Shown: positions 1-9,060 of the stretch, one piece after another
How positions within the stretch are numbered: position 1 is the first letter of the stretch
Layout of the letters: each line of letters begins with the position of its first letter
NCBI GenBank assembly: GCA_003551155.1
Contig: PUMA01000180.1
Coordinates: 1 to 47,863 of the forward strand
Direction: 5' to 3'
Length of the DNA: 47,863 nucleotides
From: Desulfonatronospira sp.
GTDB taxonomy: Bacteria; Desulfobacterota; Desulfovibrionia; Desulfovibrionales; Desulfonatronovibrionaceae
Translations under genes and position numbers: made by a program
Notes under the pieces: generated by a model
Database searches by the model: none
Seen by the model: only the letters and a program-made list of their open reading frames with translations
Told to the model about the DNA's origin: nothing

Positions 1-114
1 ACGTTTGATGTGGAGCTTATTGCCCCCATAGCCATGGATCCAGGTCTTCGGTTCGCCATTCGTGAGGGTGGCCGGACCGTGGGTGCTGGCGTGGTCTCAG
101 AAATAGTGGAGTAG
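1..114 (+). CDS. tuf: Elongation factor Tu, C-terminal end (partial)
   Basis: Only the last 37 codons are present; the gene starts upstream of the window. The reading frame runs from base 1 to the TAG at 112-114. It encodes the conserved end of EF-Tu domain III, including the stretch [15 protein letters not shown], which is nearly invariant in bacterial EF-Tu. EF-Tu delivers aminoacyl-tRNA to the ribosome as a GTP complex. It sits only 4 bp before rpsJ, the usual str-S10 junction, so the ribosomal genes that follow may be read from the tuf transcript. Confidence 0.95.
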   Translation, partial: TFDVELIAPIAMDPGLRFAIREGGRTVGAGVVSEIVE

Positions 115-118
115 AATT

Positions 119-436
119 ATGACTGCAATGAACAGTGAGAGAATCAGAATAAAACTTAAGGCTTATGATTATCGCATCCTGGACAAGGCTGTAGCCGAAA
201 TAGTAGACTCAGCCAAAAATACCGGAGCAGGAATTGCCGGGCCTATTCCGTTACCTACCAGGATACACAAATACACGGTGAACAGATCTGTTCATGTGGA
301 CAAAAAATCCAGAGAGCAGTTTGAAATGCGGGTACATAAGCGCCTGCTGGATATTATGGAGCCTACCCAGCAGACTGTGGATGCGTTGGGAAAGCTAAAT
401 CTGCCTGCAGGTGTTGATGTTGAGATTAAATTGTAG
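119..436 (+). CDS. rpsJ: 30S ribosomal protein S10 (NusE)
   Basis: The 105-residue product matches the length of S10 (about 103). It carries the conserved segments [15 protein letters not shown] near the N-terminus and [17 protein letters not shown] in the middle. S10 is a 30S head protein and, as NusE, also joins the transcription antitermination complex. The ATG at 119 is preferred over the in-frame ATG at 128 because GGAG at 108-111 lies 7 bases before it. It is the first gene of the S10 cluster and is followed 11 bp later by rplC. Confidence 0.97.
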   Translation: MTAMNSERIRIKLKAYDYRILDKAVAEIVDSAKNTGAGIAGPIPLPTRIHKYTVNRSVHVDKKSREQFEMRVHKRLLDIMEPTQQTVDALGKLNLPAGVDVEIKL

Positions 437-447
437 ACGAGGAAGCC

Positions 448-1080
448 ATGAAACGCAAAATCGGACTTTTAGGCAAAAAGCTGGGCATGACCAGCGTATT
501 TAGTGATGACGGAAGATTTATTCCGGTCACAGTGATCCAGGCTGGTCCATGTCCGGTCATTCATAAAAAGGATGAATCAAGAGACGGCTATTCAGCTGTT
601 CAGATCGGTTTTGATCCTGTGCCGGGTCACAAATTGAACAGGCCTTCCCGGGGGCATCAATCCAAGGCGGGCAAGGGGTATTTCCGCAAGCTTATCGAGT
701 TCAGTCCTGATAATCCGGATGAGTTTGAATTCGGGCAGGAATTAAAAGTAGATATGTTTCAGCCAGGGGACAAGATCAAATTGACAGGCACCTCCAAGGG
801 CAAGGGATTTGCAGGGGTTATGAAGCGCTGGAATTTCAGGGGACTGCCAAGAACCCACGGGCATGAAAAGGTGCACAGATCGCCCGGAGCTATCGGCCAG
901 TGTGCAGATCCCAGCAAGGTCTTCAAGGGTAAAAAAATGCCCGGTCGAATGGGCAACAGGACAGTATCCTACAAAAACGCGGAAGTTATCTCCGTGCGGG
1001 CCAAGGAAAATGTAATTCTGGTCAAGGGACAGGTTCCCGGACCCAAGAATGGCATAGTTATCCTGCGTAAACAGGATTAA
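448..1080 (+). CDS. rplC: 50S ribosomal protein L3
   Basis: A 210-residue protein with the L3 signature [15 protein letters not shown] in the second third, followed by a glycine- and basic-rich loop ([18 protein letters not shown]) that reaches toward the peptidyl transferase centre. L3 is an early 50S assembly protein. The start ATGAAACGC is preceded by GAGGAAG. The gene sits between rpsJ and rplD in the standard S10 order. Confidence 0.97.
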   Translation: MKRKIGLLGKKLGMTSVFSDDGRFIPVTVIQAGPCPVIHKKDESRDGYSAVQIGFDPVPGHKLNRPSRGHQSKAGKGYFRKLIEFSPDNPDEFEFGQELKVDMFQPGDKIKLTGTSKGKGFAGVMKRWNFRGLPRTHGHEKVHRSPGAIGQCADPSKVFKGKKMPGRMGNRTVSYKNAEVISVRAKENVILVKGQVPGPKNGIVILRKQD

Positions 1081-1089
1081 GAGGTTTGT

Positions 1090-1710
1090 ATGATCAGTGT
1101 AAAGGTATTATCGCAGGATAACCAGGAAGTAGGTGAGATCGGACTCCAGGAAAACGTTTTTTCCGTGAGTGTCAAGCCTGAAGTACTGCATCTGGCGGTG
1201 CGGGCCCACAGAGCCGCTGAACGTTCCGGTAGTGCATCGGTAAAAAACAGAGCAAGCATATCCGGAGGAGGTAGAAAGCCTTGGAGACAGAAGGGGACAG
1301 GCAGAGCCAGGACCGGGTCCGGTCGGTCACCCCTCTGGAGGGGAGGAGCCGTAATCCACGGGCCAGCACCCAGGGATTTTTCCATCAAGCTGAACAAGAA
1401 GGTCCGCAGATTGGCGCTGAAAATGGCCCTGAGCGCCAAGTATGCACAAAACAGGCTGCTGGTTGTGGATAACTTGGATCTGCCGGAAATTCGCACCAAG
1501 GATTTTATCAATTTCAAGAGCAAGCTGGGTTTGAAAAAACCCTTGATTGTTACTTCTGAACCATGTAACAACCTTGAGCTTTCTGCGAGGAATGTTCCCG
1601 GGGTCGAGGTGGTAACCCAAACCAGCATAAATGTTTACGAGATCCTGAAGCATCGTGAACTGATCATGGACAAACAGGCAGTGGAAAAACTGCAGGAAAG
1701 GTTGAGCTAG
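1090..1710 (+). CDS. rplD: 50S ribosomal protein L4
   Basis: A 206-residue protein of normal L4 length. The extended loop that lines the nascent-chain exit tunnel is visible (GGGRKPWRQKGTGRARTGS, roughly residues 58-76, followed by PLWRGG). In Escherichia coli L4 represses its own operon through the S10 leader. The promoter-proximal leader lies outside this window, so that control cannot be judged. It starts 9 bp after rplC and ends 1 bp before rplW. Confidence 0.97.
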   Translation: MISVKVLSQDNQEVGEIGLQENVFSVSVKPEVLHLAVRAHRAAERSGSASVKNRASISGGGRKPWRQKGTGRARTGSGRSPLWRGGAVIHGPAPRDFSIKLNKKVRRLALKMALSAKYAQNRLLVVDNLDLPEIRTKDFINFKSKLGLKKPLIVTSEPCNNLELSARNVPGVEVVTQTSINVYEILKHRELIMDKQAVEKLQERLS

Positions 1711-1711
1711 T

Positions 1712-2002
1712 ATGCACAACACACAGATATTAATCCGCCCTCTGGTTTCTGAAAAATCCAATCATTTGAAGGAATTTCAGAACAAGGTGGCTTTTGTGGT
1801 TCACCCCAGGGCCAATAAGCTTGAGATCAAGAAGGCGGTGGAGTCCATATTTAATGTGAGCGTTGACAAGGTGAATATTGTCCGGCGCAATTCTCTGCAG
1901 AGAAAGCGATTCGGCCGGGTCAGCGGCAGGATTCCGGGATACAGGAAGGCTTATATTACGCTGTCTCCCGGGGATAAGATAGAATTTTTCGAAGGGGTAT
2001 AG
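1712..2002 (+). CDS. rplW: 50S ribosomal protein L23
   Basis: A 96-residue protein opening with the conserved IRPLVSEKS motif and containing the basic segment RRNSLQRKRFGR expected in the C-terminal half. L23 sits at the tunnel exit, where trigger factor and SRP dock. It starts 1 bp after the rplD stop, consistent with translational coupling. Confidence 0.96.
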   Translation: MHNTQILIRPLVSEKSNHLKEFQNKVAFVVHPRANKLEIKKAVESIFNVSVDKVNIVRRNSLQRKRFGRVSGRIPGYRKAYITLSPGDKIEFFEGV

Positions 2003-2006
2003 ATAA

Positions 2007-2834
2007 ATGGCCATCAAGAAGCTCAAGCCCACTTCTCCAGGCAGGCGGTTCCAGACCGTATCAGAATTCAGCGAAATAACCAGCTCTGTCCCGGAAAAGT
2101 CTTTGATTCAGGGTCTGGCCAGGAAAAGTGGACGAAACAATTATGGGCGCATCACCTCCCGAAGGCGAGGCGGGGGCAACAAGCGCAGATACAGGCTGAT
2201 TGACTTCAAGAGGGACAAGTATGATGTGCCGGCCAAGGTGGTCTCCATAGAGTATGATCCCAATCGTAGTGCCAGGATTGCACTGCTTTCATATCTGGAT
2301 GGTGAAAAAAGGTATATTCTTGCTCCGGTGGGTTTGCAGGTCGGGGATACAGTTCAGGCCGGTGAAAGCGTTGATATTCAGCCAGGCAATGCGCTTCCTC
2401 TGACCAGGATGCCAGTTGGAACCATTATCCATAACATTGAGCTTACTCCCGGCCGGGGAGGGCAAATGGCCAGGTCTGCTGGAACTTACGCACAGCTGGT
2501 GGCCAAAGAAAGCAAATATGCCCTGATAAAGCTGCCTTCTGGGGAGGTACGCAAGGTTCTTTCAGCAAACAGGGCCAGTGTTGGCCAGGTTGGCAACGTG
2601 GAGCACGAAAATATTTCCATTGGCAAGGCCGGACGAAATCGCTGGCTTGGAAGGCGCCCCAATGTAAGGGGTGTGGCCATGAACCCCGTGGATCACCCTT
2701 TGGGTGGAGGAGAAGGCAAAAGTTCCGGAGGCAGGCATCCAGTGTCTCCCTGGGGTTGGCCGACTAAGGGGTATAAAACCAGAAGCAGGAAAAAGCCTTC
2801 AGACAGGCTTATAGTAAACAGACGCAGCAAATAG
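2007..2834 (+). CDS. rplB: 50S ribosomal protein L2
   Basis: A 275-residue protein of typical length. It has the N-terminal [16 protein letters not shown] segment and the highly conserved C-terminal tract around [20 protein letters not shown]. That tract contains the histidine long linked to peptidyl-transferase-centre function. L2 is a primary 23S rRNA binder. It starts 4 bp after rplW. Confidence 0.98.
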   Translation: MAIKKLKPTSPGRRFQTVSEFSEITSSVPEKSLIQGLARKSGRNNYGRITSRRRGGGNKRRYRLIDFKRDKYDVPAKVVSIEYDPNRSARIALLSYLDGEKRYILAPVGLQVGDTVQAGESVDIQPGNALPLTRMPVGTIIHNIELTPGRGGQMARSAGTYAQLVAKESKYALIKLPSGEVRKVLSANRASVGQVGNVEHENISIGKAGRNRWLGRRPNVRGVAMNPVDHPLGGGEGKSSGGRHPVSPWGWPTKGYKTRSRKKPSDRLIVNRRSK

Positions 2835-2847
2835 CAGGAGTGAGACC

Positions 2848-3132
2848 ATGCCCAGATCAGTAAAAAAAGGTCCTTTTGTGGATGATCATCTGCTGCAAAA
2901 GGTGCAGCAGGCCCAGGAGACCAAAAGCAAGAAGGTGATCAAGACCTGGTCCAGAAGATCAACCATTACTCCTGAAATGGTTGGACTGACCTTTGCTGTG
3001 CACAACGGTAAAAAGTTTATCCCTGTTTATGCCACTGAGAATATGGTTGGACACAAAATGGGCGAGTTTGCCCCTACCCGGACCTTTTACAGCCACGCCG
3101 GGGACCGCAAGAGTCAGGCCAAACGAAAATAA
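2848..3132 (+). CDS. rpsS: 30S ribosomal protein S19
   Basis: A 94-residue protein beginning with the diagnostic [15 protein letters not shown] and containing [15 protein letters not shown] and the [13 protein letters not shown] core. S19 lies in the 30S head and forms a complex with S13. The ATG follows CAGGAGTGAG at a normal distance. It lies between rplB and rplV as expected. Confidence 0.98.
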   Translation: MPRSVKKGPFVDDHLLQKVQQAQETKSKKVIKTWSRRSTITPEMVGLTFAVHNGKKFIPVYATENMVGHKMGEFAPTRTFYSHAGDRKSQAKRK

Positions 3133-3148
3133 CGGATACAGGTAAAAG

Positions 3149-3481
3149 ATGGAAGCCAGAGCAATATCCAGATACAACAGAATCTCGCCGCAAAAAGTGC
3201 GCCTTGTGGGGAGTAATGTCCAGGGAAAACCCTTGGAGGATGCCATCAACATTCTCAACTATACTCCTAAAAAGGCGGCCAGGCTGATCAAGAAAGTTCT
3301 CAGTTCCGCCCTGGCCAATGCCCAGCAGAACTACAGTCTTGACTTGGACAGCCTGTACGTGAAGCAAATTCTTGTTGATGAGGGGCCCACCTTGAAAAGG
3401 ATAAAGCCCAGGGCAATGGGAAGAGCCAACCGGATTTTTAAAAGAACCAGTCATGTCACTGTAATTGTTGACGAATTATAG
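3149..3481 (+). CDS. rplV: 50S ribosomal protein L22
   Basis: A 110-residue protein with the L22 pattern [15 protein letters not shown] near the N-terminus and a C-terminal beta-hairpin segment ([15 protein letters not shown]) that extends into the exit tunnel, the site of macrolide-resistance mutations in other bacteria. Length is normal for the family (about 110). It ends 11 bp before the TTG start of rpsC. Confidence 0.97.
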   Translation: MEARAISRYNRISPQKVRLVGSNVQGKPLEDAINILNYTPKKAARLIKKVLSSALANAQQNYSLDLDSLYVKQILVDEGPTLKRIKPRAMGRANRIFKRTSHVTVIVDEL

Positions 3482-3492
3482 GAGGGAGAGTC

Positions 3493-4128
3493 TTGGGTCA
3501 AAAGGTACATCCTTACGGGTTTCGGGTAGGCTATAACAAGAACTGGCTTTCCAGATGGTTCAGCAAGACCAGCTATCCCGAGTATATTATTAAAGACAGA
3601 AAGCTGCGGGAATTCTTGAAATCCAAGCTGTACCATGCCGGTATCTCCCGTATTGAACTTGAAAGGGCAGCAGACAAGGTTCGGATAATCATACATACTT
3701 CGAGGCCGGGCATTGTCATAGGGCGCAAAGGTTCAGAAATTGAAAAATTGCGTCACGACCTGAAAAAGAAGTTCAACAATGAATTTTCCATAGAAGTAAA
3801 TGAGGTCAGGCGGCCGGAAACAGACGCCCAGCTCGTGGCTGAAAATATTGCCCTGCAGCTTGAAAGAAGGGTGGCCTTTCGCAGGGCCATGAAAAGATCT
3901 ATAAGCCTGGCCTTGAAATTTGGTGCTCAGGGCATAAAGATTTCCTGTGCAGGCCGCTTGGGGGGGGCCGAGATTGCCCGAACTGAATGGCTGCGCGAGG
4001 GTCGTGTGCCTCTGCATACTTTGCGTGCAGACATAGATTACGGTTTTGCCATTGCCAGGACTACATACGGGATTATCGGAGTCAAGGTCTGGATCTATAA
4101 GGGCGATATATTAAACGAGGTAAGATAG
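3493..4128 (+). CDS. rpsC: 30S ribosomal protein S3
   Basis: A 211-residue protein starting [13 protein letters not shown], the standard S3 N-terminus. It contains a KH RNA-binding domain with the GxxG loop in [10 protein letters not shown] (about residues 77-86) and the C-terminal [14 protein letters not shown] motif. The start is TTG at 3493, chosen because it gives the canonical N-terminus and follows GGAGGGAG at 3481-3488. S3 lies at the mRNA entry channel. Length is near the E. coli protein (about 230), slightly shorter at the C-terminus. Confidence 0.97.
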   Translation: MGQKVHPYGFRVGYNKNWLSRWFSKTSYPEYIIKDRKLREFLKSKLYHAGISRIELERAADKVRIIIHTSRPGIVIGRKGSEIEKLRHDLKKKFNNEFSIEVNEVRRPETDAQLVAENIALQLERRVAFRRAMKRSISLALKFGAQGIKISCAGRLGGAEIARTEWLREGRVPLHTLRADIDYGFAIARTTYGIIGVKVWIYKGDILNEVR

Positions 4129-4130
4129 TC

Positions 4131-4541
4131 ATGCTCAGTCCAAAAAAGGTCAGGTTCAGAAAACAGCAAAAGGGCCGGATAAAGGGAAAAGCAACCAGAG
4201 GAACAGAGGTCAGTTTCGGTGAGCTGGGCCTGAAGGCAGTGGAGCCCGGGAAAATAACCAACCAGCAGATAGAGTCCGCCCGTATCGCCATGATGAGACA
4301 TATTAAGCGCGGCGGAAAAGTTTATATCAGGATTTTTCCGGACAAGCCCATCACGGCAAAACCTGCTGAAACCAGGCAGGGAAAGGGAAAGGGTTCTCCG
4401 GTTGGATGGTGTGCTCCAGTTAAGCCGGGAAAAATCCTTTACGAAATCAGAGGAGTCAACCTTGAGCTGGCTAAGGAGGCTTTGCGCAGGGCATCCTACA
4501 AGCTTCCTCTAAAGACAGTGATTGTTGAAAAGGAGTGGTAG
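4131..4541 (+). CDS. rplP: 50S ribosomal protein L16
   Basis: A 136-residue protein with the family's standard start ([16 protein letters not shown]) and the conserved core [18 protein letters not shown]16 helps form the tRNA A-site and is needed for late 50S maturation. It begins 2 bp after rpsC, so it is probably translationally coupled. Confidence 0.97.
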   Translation: MLSPKKVRFRKQQKGRIKGKATRGTEVSFGELGLKAVEPGKITNQQIESARIAMMRHIKRGGKVYIRIFPDKPITAKPAETRQGKGKGSPVGWCAPVKPGKILYEIRGVNLELAKEALRRASYKLPLKTVIVEKEW

Positions 4542-4547
4542 CAGGGT

Positions 4548-4751
4548 ATGAAGACGGATGAGATACGCAAGCTTTCAAAAGCAGATATGCAGAAAAAACT
4601 GCAGGGGTTTAGGGAAGAGCTTTTTAACCTGAGATTTCAACATTCCACGGGACAGCTGGAAAACACCCAGAGAATTCCGCGGGTGAAAAAAAGTATCGCC
4701 AGAATATTGACTATACTCAAGGAGAAAGAGGCAGGAGCGGGCCATGAATAG
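4548..4751 (+). CDS. rpmC: 50S ribosomal protein L29
   Basis: A 67-residue, two-helix protein containing the typical [21 protein letters not shown] segment split over residues 22-42. L29 sits near the exit tunnel next to L23. Its 3' end overlaps the start of rpsQ by 8 bp, which suggests coupled translation. Confidence 0.95.
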   Translation: MKTDEIRKLSKADMQKKLQGFREELFNLRFQHSTGQLENTQRIPRVKKSIARILTILKEKEAGAGHE

Positions 4752-5013
4752 CAAGTCCAGGACCCCGGGAAACAAGCGCAGGATGGTGGGTTTCGTTGTC
4801 AGCAGCAAGAATGACAAGACCATTGTGGTCAGGGTTGAAACTCTTATCAAACATCCTTTGCTCAAGAAATATATCAGGCGGAGAAAGAAATTCATGGCCC
4901 ATGATCCCAAAAATGAATCCCAGATGGGGGATAAGGTGCAGATAATTGAGCACCGTCCCCTAAGTGCCAGGAAGAGGTGGCATCTTAACAAGGTGTTGGA
5001 AAAGGCTGTATAA
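4744..5013 (+). CDS. rpsQ: 30S ribosomal protein S17
   Basis: An 89-residue OB-fold protein with the conserved [17 protein letters not shown] strand pair and the [15 protein letters not shown] segment. S17 is a primary 16S rRNA binder important for early 30S assembly. It is the last gene of the S10-type half of the cluster and is followed by an unusually long 137-bp gap. Confidence 0.97.
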   Translation: MNSKSRTPGNKRRMVGFVVSSKNDKTIVVRVETLIKHPLLKKYIRRRKKFMAHDPKNESQMGDKVQIIEHRPLSARKRWHLNKVLEKAV

Positions 5014-5150
5014 ATTATACCAGCCTGGTGCCAGAAAGCACGGCAACCAGCAGCAGGTCAGCCATCAGACAGACAGTTCCCTTGATCCGCGAGCAAGCTG
5101 CCGGTGACAGATCCTGTACTCTGATGAAAAGATACAAGGTGGAATAGAAA
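5014..5150. other. rpsQ-rplN intergenic gap (S10/spc boundary)
   Basis: This 137-bp stretch has no plausible gene, whereas most neighbouring genes in the cluster are separated by less than 20 bp. It falls exactly at the point where E. coli splits the S10 and spc operons. Short inverted repeats (for example ACCAGCCTGGT near 5020) are visible. I could not find a clean sigma-70 promoter: TTGATC at 5082 and GATACA at 5131 are not correctly spaced. AAGGTGG at 5137-5143 is the rplN ribosome-binding site. Confidence 0.5.
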
Positions 5151-5519
5151 ATGATTCAAGTTCAGAGCAAGTTGGATGTTGCGGACAATTCCGGGGCCAA
5201 AAGCGTGGCCTGCATCAAGGTTCTGGGCGGAAGCAAACGCAGGTATGCTTCCATTGGAGATATTGTTGTTGTTTCCGTCAAGGATGCCATGCCCAGGGCC
5301 AAGGTCAAGAAAGGGGACATTTATAAGGCGGTCGTTGTGCGCACCAGAAAGGAGATTGGACGTCCCGATGGATCGCATATTCGTTTTGATAATAATTCGG
5401 CAGTCCTTCTCAACAAAAATATGGATCCCATTGGTACCCGGATATTCGGACCTGTAGCCAGGGAGTTGCGCGCCAGAAACTTTATGAAGATCGTATCTCT
5501 AGCCCCAGAGGTTCTGTAA
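5151..5519 (+). CDS. rplN: 50S ribosomal protein L14
   Basis: A 122-residue protein with the exact family length. It has the opening [17 protein letters not shown] and the [22 protein letters not shown] core. L14 forms part of an intersubunit bridge and is the site where RsfS binds. AAGGTGG sits 7 bases before the ATG. It ends 1 bp before rplX. Confidence 0.98.
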   Translation: MIQVQSKLDVADNSGAKSVACIKVLGGSKRRYASIGDIVVVSVKDAMPRAKVKKGDIYKAVVVRTRKEIGRPDGSHIRFDNNSAVLLNKNMDPIGTRIFGPVARELRARNFMKIVSLAPEVL

Positions 5520-5520
5520 G

Positions 5521-5841
5521 ATGAAAAAGATGAAAATCAAGCAGAATGACAAGGTGATGATCATCTCTGGAAAAGATAAGACCAAGATTGGCAAGGTGCT
5601 TAAGATCTTCAAGGACAGGGATAAGGTGCTGGTTGAGGGGCTGAACAAGATCAAAAGGCATGTCAAGCCAAATCCCTACAAACAGGAGCAGGGCGGCATA
5701 AAGGATCAGGAAGCACCGGTGCATATTTCCAATCTGAGTTTGGTTTGCGACGCCTGCGCCAACCCGACCAAGCCCGGCTATCGACTGACTGAAGACGGAC
5801 AGAAGGTACGTTTCTGCAAAAAATGCGATGAAAATTTCTAG
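5521..5841 (+). CDS. rplX: 50S ribosomal protein L24, zinc-ribbon (C+) form
   Basis: A 106-residue protein with a KOW domain at the N-terminus ([19 protein letters not shown]). Near the C-terminus two CxxC pairs (C76/C79 and C99/C102) form a predicted zinc ribbon. L24 starts 50S assembly at the 5' end of 23S rRNA. The cysteine form is found in some bacterial lineages and absent in others. The rplE start codon follows 13 bp after its stop. Confidence 0.96.
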   Translation: MKKMKIKQNDKVMIISGKDKTKIGKVLKIFKDRDKVLVEGLNKIKRHVKPNPYKQEQGGIKDQEAPVHISNLSLVCDACANPTKPGYRLTEDGQKVRFCKKCDENF

Positions 5842-5854
5842 GAGTGACGGGATA

Positions 5855-6394
5855 ATGCTCAGGCTGGAACATTATTATAAAGAAGAGATATGCCCCAAGC
5901 TGCACAAGGAGTTCAATTACAAATCTCCCATGCAGATCCCTGGAGTGGAGAAAGTGACCCTGAATATGGGGCTGGGCGAAGGCAGTCAAAACAACAAGCT
6001 GATTCAGGACGCGGTTGAGGAATTGTCCCTGATTGCCGGTCAAAGAGCAGTGGTGACCAGGGCTAAAAAATCCATTGCCGCATTCAAGCTCAGGGAGGGC
6101 ATGCCTGTAGGCTGTACAGTAACCCTGAGAAGGGCTCGGATGTGGGCCTTTATGGACAAGCTTCTAAATGTTGCCCTGCCCAGAGTGCGCGACTTCCGTG
6201 GGCTGCCTGACAGAGGCATGGACGGACGAGGAAACTATACCTTGGGAATAAAGGAGCACACCATATTTCCGGAGATCAACCTGGACAAGGTGGACAGGAC
6301 CAAGGGCATGAATATTACTGTAGTAACATCGGCCAGGACCGACAAGGAAGGCAAGGCACTTCTGTCTTTGCTGGGCATGCCATTCAAAAAATAA
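5855..6394 (+). CDS. rplE: 50S ribosomal protein L5
   Basis: A 179-residue protein with the conserved [15 protein letters not shown] segment near residue 35 and the C-terminal [20 protein letters not shown] motif. L5 binds 5S rRNA and contacts P-site tRNA. The frame is open upstream to 5828 inside rplX, but ATG 5855 gives the canonical [10 protein letters not shown] start and has GGAG at 5841-5844. In E. coli S8 represses translation near this start; I see no obvious S8-like hairpin here. Confidence 0.96.
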   Translation: MLRLEHYYKEEICPKLHKEFNYKSPMQIPGVEKVTLNMGLGEGSQNNKLIQDAVEELSLIAGQRAVVTRAKKSIAAFKLREGMPVGCTVTLRRARMWAFMDKLLNVALPRVRDFRGLPDRGMDGRGNYTLGIKEHTIFPEINLDKVDRTKGMNITVVTSARTDKEGKALLSLLGMPFKK

Positions 6395-6406
6395 GGAGGA
6401 CGGGTT

Positions 6407-6592
6407 TTGACTAGAAAGGCCTTGATGGTGAAAGCGCAGAGAAAGCCTAAATTTTCAGCGCGCAGGTATAATCGCTGTCCCTTATGCGGCAGACCCAGGT
6501 CTTTTTTGCGCCATTTCGGGATCTGCAGAATATGTTTCAGGAATATGTCTTTGGCCGGCGAGTTGCCGGGAGTAAGAAAATCAAGCTGGTAG
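6407..6592 (+). CDS. rpsN: 30S ribosomal protein S14, zinc-binding short form
   Basis: A 61-residue protein of the short 'type Z' S14 class. A zinc finger is formed by two CxxC pairs (C24/C27 and C40/C43, in [21 protein letters not shown]). The start is TTG at 6407, supported by AAGGAGGA at 6393-6400. S14 binds in the 30S head near S3 and S10. The first residues, [16 protein letters not shown], match this class. Confidence 0.96.
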   Translation: MTRKALMVKAQRKPKFSARRYNRCPLCGRPRSFLRHFGICRICFRNMSLAGELPGVRKSSW

Positions 6593-6610
6593 ATTAGAGG
6601 GGAATAGTAC

Positions 6611-6994
6611 ATGTCCGTAGTAGATCCCATTGCCGACATGCTCACGCGGATAAGAAACGCGCATATGGCTTTGCATAAAGAAGTGCTGGTTCCTGCGAGC
6701 AAAAACAAGCTGGCCATTTTAAAAATAATGGCCGAGGAAGGCTTTATTAAGGATTTCCAGGCTGAAGAACGAAATATCCGGGTTGCACTGAAATATTCCG
6801 GAAGCAGACCTGTAATCAAGGGTCTGAGGAAGATAAGCAAGCCCGGCCGCAAAGTTTATGTTCCAGTGGATAAAATTCCGCTGGTCCGCAATGGCTTGGG
6901 TATGTGCATAATGTCCACATCCCGCGGGGTTATGCACGGGATTGAAGCCCGTAAGCAGAACCTGGGCGGAGAACTGATCTGCGAGATCTGGTAG
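6611..6994 (+). CDS. rpsH: 30S ribosomal protein S8
   Basis: A 127-residue protein beginning MSVVDPIADMLTRIRNA and ending with the standard GGELICEIW. The segment STSRGVMHGIEARK before the C-terminus is part of the 16S rRNA-binding domain. S8 binds the central 16S domain and is the spc operon repressor in E. coli. Whether it represses here is not visible. Confidence 0.97.
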   Translation: MSVVDPIADMLTRIRNAHMALHKEVLVPASKNKLAILKIMAEEGFIKDFQAEERNIRVALKYSGSRPVIKGLRKISKPGRKVYVPVDKIPLVRNGLGMCIMSTSRGVMHGIEARKQNLGGELICEIW

Positions 6995-7005
6995 GGAAGG
7001 TTGCA

Positions 7006-7542
7006 ATGTCACGTATTGGTATAGAGCCCATCAAGATACCTCAGGGCGTAGAAATCAGGCAGGATCAGGAACAGCTCCTGGTTAAAGGTCCCAAAGGCGA
7101 GCTGCGTGTACCCCTTGATCCGAAAGTACGGATCAATATTGAAGATCAGGTTCTGCGGGTGTCCAAGGTGGACAACAGCATCAAGGCCAGAGAACAGTGG
7201 GGCCTGCGCAGAACCCTGATCAATAATGCTGTCCAGGGTGTGCACAGTGGATTTCAAAAGACCCTGGACGTGGTAGGAGTGGGATACAAGGTTGATTTAC
7301 AGGACAGGACACTGGTTTTGAATGTGGGCTATTCCCACCCGGTACGCGTTGATCTGCCCAAGGGTGTTGAAGCCAGACTCGAAAAAAACAGGATAATTCT
7401 GGCAGGCATAGACAAACAGCTTGTCGGAGAAACAGCAGCCGTGATCAGGAGGGTCAGACCGCCTGAACCCTACAAGGGCAAGGGGATCAGGTATGAAAAT
7501 GAAGCGGTTAAACAGAAGGCCGGAAAATCCGGTAAAAAATAA
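7006..7542 (+). CDS. rplF: 50S ribosomal protein L6
   Basis: A 178-residue two-domain protein of normal length, starting MSRIGIEPIKIPQGVE and ending with the conserved RPPEPYKGKGIRYENE segment. L6 lies near the sarcin-ricin loop and is needed for elongation-factor binding. It starts 11 bp after rpsH and ends 11 bp before rplR. Confidence 0.97.
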   Translation: MSRIGIEPIKIPQGVEIRQDQEQLLVKGPKGELRVPLDPKVRINIEDQVLRVSKVDNSIKAREQWGLRRTLINNAVQGVHSGFQKTLDVVGVGYKVDLQDRTLVLNVGYSHPVRVDLPKGVEARLEKNRIILAGIDKQLVGETAAVIRRVRPPEPYKGKGIRYENEAVKQKAGKSGKK

Positions 7543-7553
7543 CAGGTAGCAGC

Positions 7554-7904
7554 ATGAAATTGTCCAAGAATCACAGAAGAGCCAAACGCAAATTCCGTAT
7601 TCGAAAGAAGATAAGAGGCACCGCAGAGAAGCCAAGGCTTGTTGTGTTCAGGTCCAACAGGCATTTGTATGCCCAGATTGTTGACGATCAAGCCGCCCGA
7701 ACTCTGACGGCCTTTTCCTCGCTCAATCTGGAGGAAACCCCCAGGATCAATGTAGCGACCGCCAAGAGCATAGGAGAGCAATTGGCGAAGAAAGCACTGG
7801 AACTGAACATAACCAATGTTGTTTTTGACCGCAACGGCTACTACTTTCATGGGCGAGTAAAGGCCCTGGCTGATGGGGCTCGCTCCAGCGGGTTAAATTT
7901 TTAA
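7554..7904 (+). CDS. rplR: 50S ribosomal protein L18
   Basis: A 116-residue protein with the [20 protein letters not shown] core and the C-terminal [19 protein letters not shown], both diagnostic of L18. With L5 it carries 5S rRNA into the 50S subunit. It is followed 11 bp later by rpsE. Confidence 0.97.
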   Translation: MKLSKNHRRAKRKFRIRKKIRGTAEKPRLVVFRSNRHLYAQIVDDQAARTLTAFSSLNLEETPRINVATAKSIGEQLAKKALELNITNVVFDRNGYYFHGRVKALADGARSSGLNF

Positions 7905-7915
7905 GGGGGAATTTC

Positions 7916-8410
7916 ATGCAGCATAACGACTTGGAACTTATAGAAAAGATTGTTTATCTGAACCGAGTGGCCAAGGTGGTCAAGGGAGGACGAAGGTTCA
8001 GGTTCAGCGCCCTGGTTATTGTTGGCGACGGCAACGGAACGCTGGGTTACGGTCTCGGGAAGGCCAACCAGGTACCTGAGGCGATACGCAAGGCTACGGA
8101 CAAGGCAAAAAAATCCATGCACAAGGTGGTGCTAAGCGGTTCAACCATACCATTTCAGGTCACAGGGACTTACGGTGCAGCCAGGGTTCTTCTTAAGCCT
8201 GCCAGTGAAGGAACCGGGATCATTGCCGGCGGGCCGGTGCGTGCAGCAATGGAAGCAGCCGGTGTAACTGATATCCTGACCAAAGCCATCGGGACCAACA
8301 ATCCCCACAATGTGGTCAAGGCCACCATTGAGGGGCTCAGGCAGCTGACAAGTCCGGAGCATGTATCCAGTTTGCGCGGGCAGAGCGTGGAATACGCAAC
8401 GGTTCGATAA
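7916..8410 (+). CDS. rpsE: 30S ribosomal protein S5
   Basis: A 164-residue protein. It has an N-terminal double-stranded-RNA-binding-like domain ([21 protein letters not shown]) and the conserved C-terminal stretch [19 protein letters not shown]5 helps control decoding accuracy and mRNA unwinding. The ATG at 7916 follows AAGGGGGAA closely. Confidence 0.97.
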   Translation: MQHNDLELIEKIVYLNRVAKVVKGGRRFRFSALVIVGDGNGTLGYGLGKANQVPEAIRKATDKAKKSMHKVVLSGSTIPFQVTGTYGAARVLLKPASEGTGIIAGGPVRAAMEAAGVTDILTKAIGTNNPHNVVKATIEGLRQLTSPEHVSSLRGQSVEYATVR

Positions 8411-8442
8411 AGCTGGATTTTCAGATAGCAGGAGAAAATGAA

Positions 8443-8610
8443 ATGAAGATCAGATTGAAAAAAAGCTTTATCGGGCTAAAGCCTGTTCAGAAAAAGACCC
8501 TTAAGGCTCTAGGTTTTAAAAGGCCTCAACAGGTCCTGGAGGTTCAGGATAATCCCAGTATTCAGGGCATGATTAAAAGAGTGCAAAGTTTTGTAGAGGT
8601 GATCAAATAA
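8443..8610 (+). CDS. rpmD: 50S ribosomal protein L30
   Basis: A small 55-residue gene: MKIRLKKSFIGLKPVQKKTL, then KALGFKRPQQVLEVQDNPSI, and a C-terminal half reading GMIKRVQSFVEVIK. This is the L30 ferredoxin-like fold in the position where L30 always sits, between S5 and L15. AGGAG at 8430-8434 is the ribosome-binding site. An earlier ATG at 8438 runs straight into a stop, so 8443 is the start. Its TAA overlaps the rplO ATG by one base. Confidence 0.95.
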   Translation: MKIRLKKSFIGLKPVQKKTLKALGFKRPQQVLEVQDNPSIQGMIKRVQSFVEVIK

Positions 8611-9056
8611 TGGAGCTGCATGAACTGAATCCTTTTCCTGAGGAAAGAAAGTCCAGAAAAAGGCTTGGCCGGGGGGAGTCCAGCGGAAAGGGGAAGACCA
8701 GCGGCAAAGGACATAAAGGACAGAAATCCCGGGCAGGGGCCAGGATCCCTGCCCAGTTCGAAGGCGGACAAATGCCTCTTGCCAGACGTCTGCCCAAAAG
8801 GGGATTTAAAAATGTTTTCAGAGAGGAATACTCTGTTATCAATCTTAAGAAGCTTGTCAGGCATTTCCCCGGGGCAAGCGAGATAAATCCGGAAGAAATC
8901 TACGCACGAGGGCTGGCCAAAAAACACAGTCCGGTAAAGATACTCGGTCATGGTGAAATAGATTTCCCGGTTAAAGTGACTGCGCACAAGTTCAGCGGGT
9001 CTGCTGCAGACAAGATAGTCAAGGCAGGCGGACAGATAAAAGCTCTGGAAGGATAA
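8610..9056 (+). CDS. rplO: 50S ribosomal protein L15
   Basis: A 148-residue protein with the glycine/lysine-rich N-terminal extension (RLGRGESSGKGKTSGKGHKG) that threads into 23S rRNA, and the FEGGQMPLARRLPKRGF motif. It starts on the last base of rpmD (TAATG), indicating tight coupling, and ends 4 bp before secY. Confidence 0.97.
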   Translation: MELHELNPFPEERKSRKRLGRGESSGKGKTSGKGHKGQKSRAGARIPAQFEGGQMPLARRLPKRGFKNVFREEYSVINLKKLVRHFPGASEINPEEIYARGLAKKHSPVKILGHGEIDFPVKVTAHKFSGSAADKIVKAGGQIKALEG

Positions 9057-9060
9057 CAGC

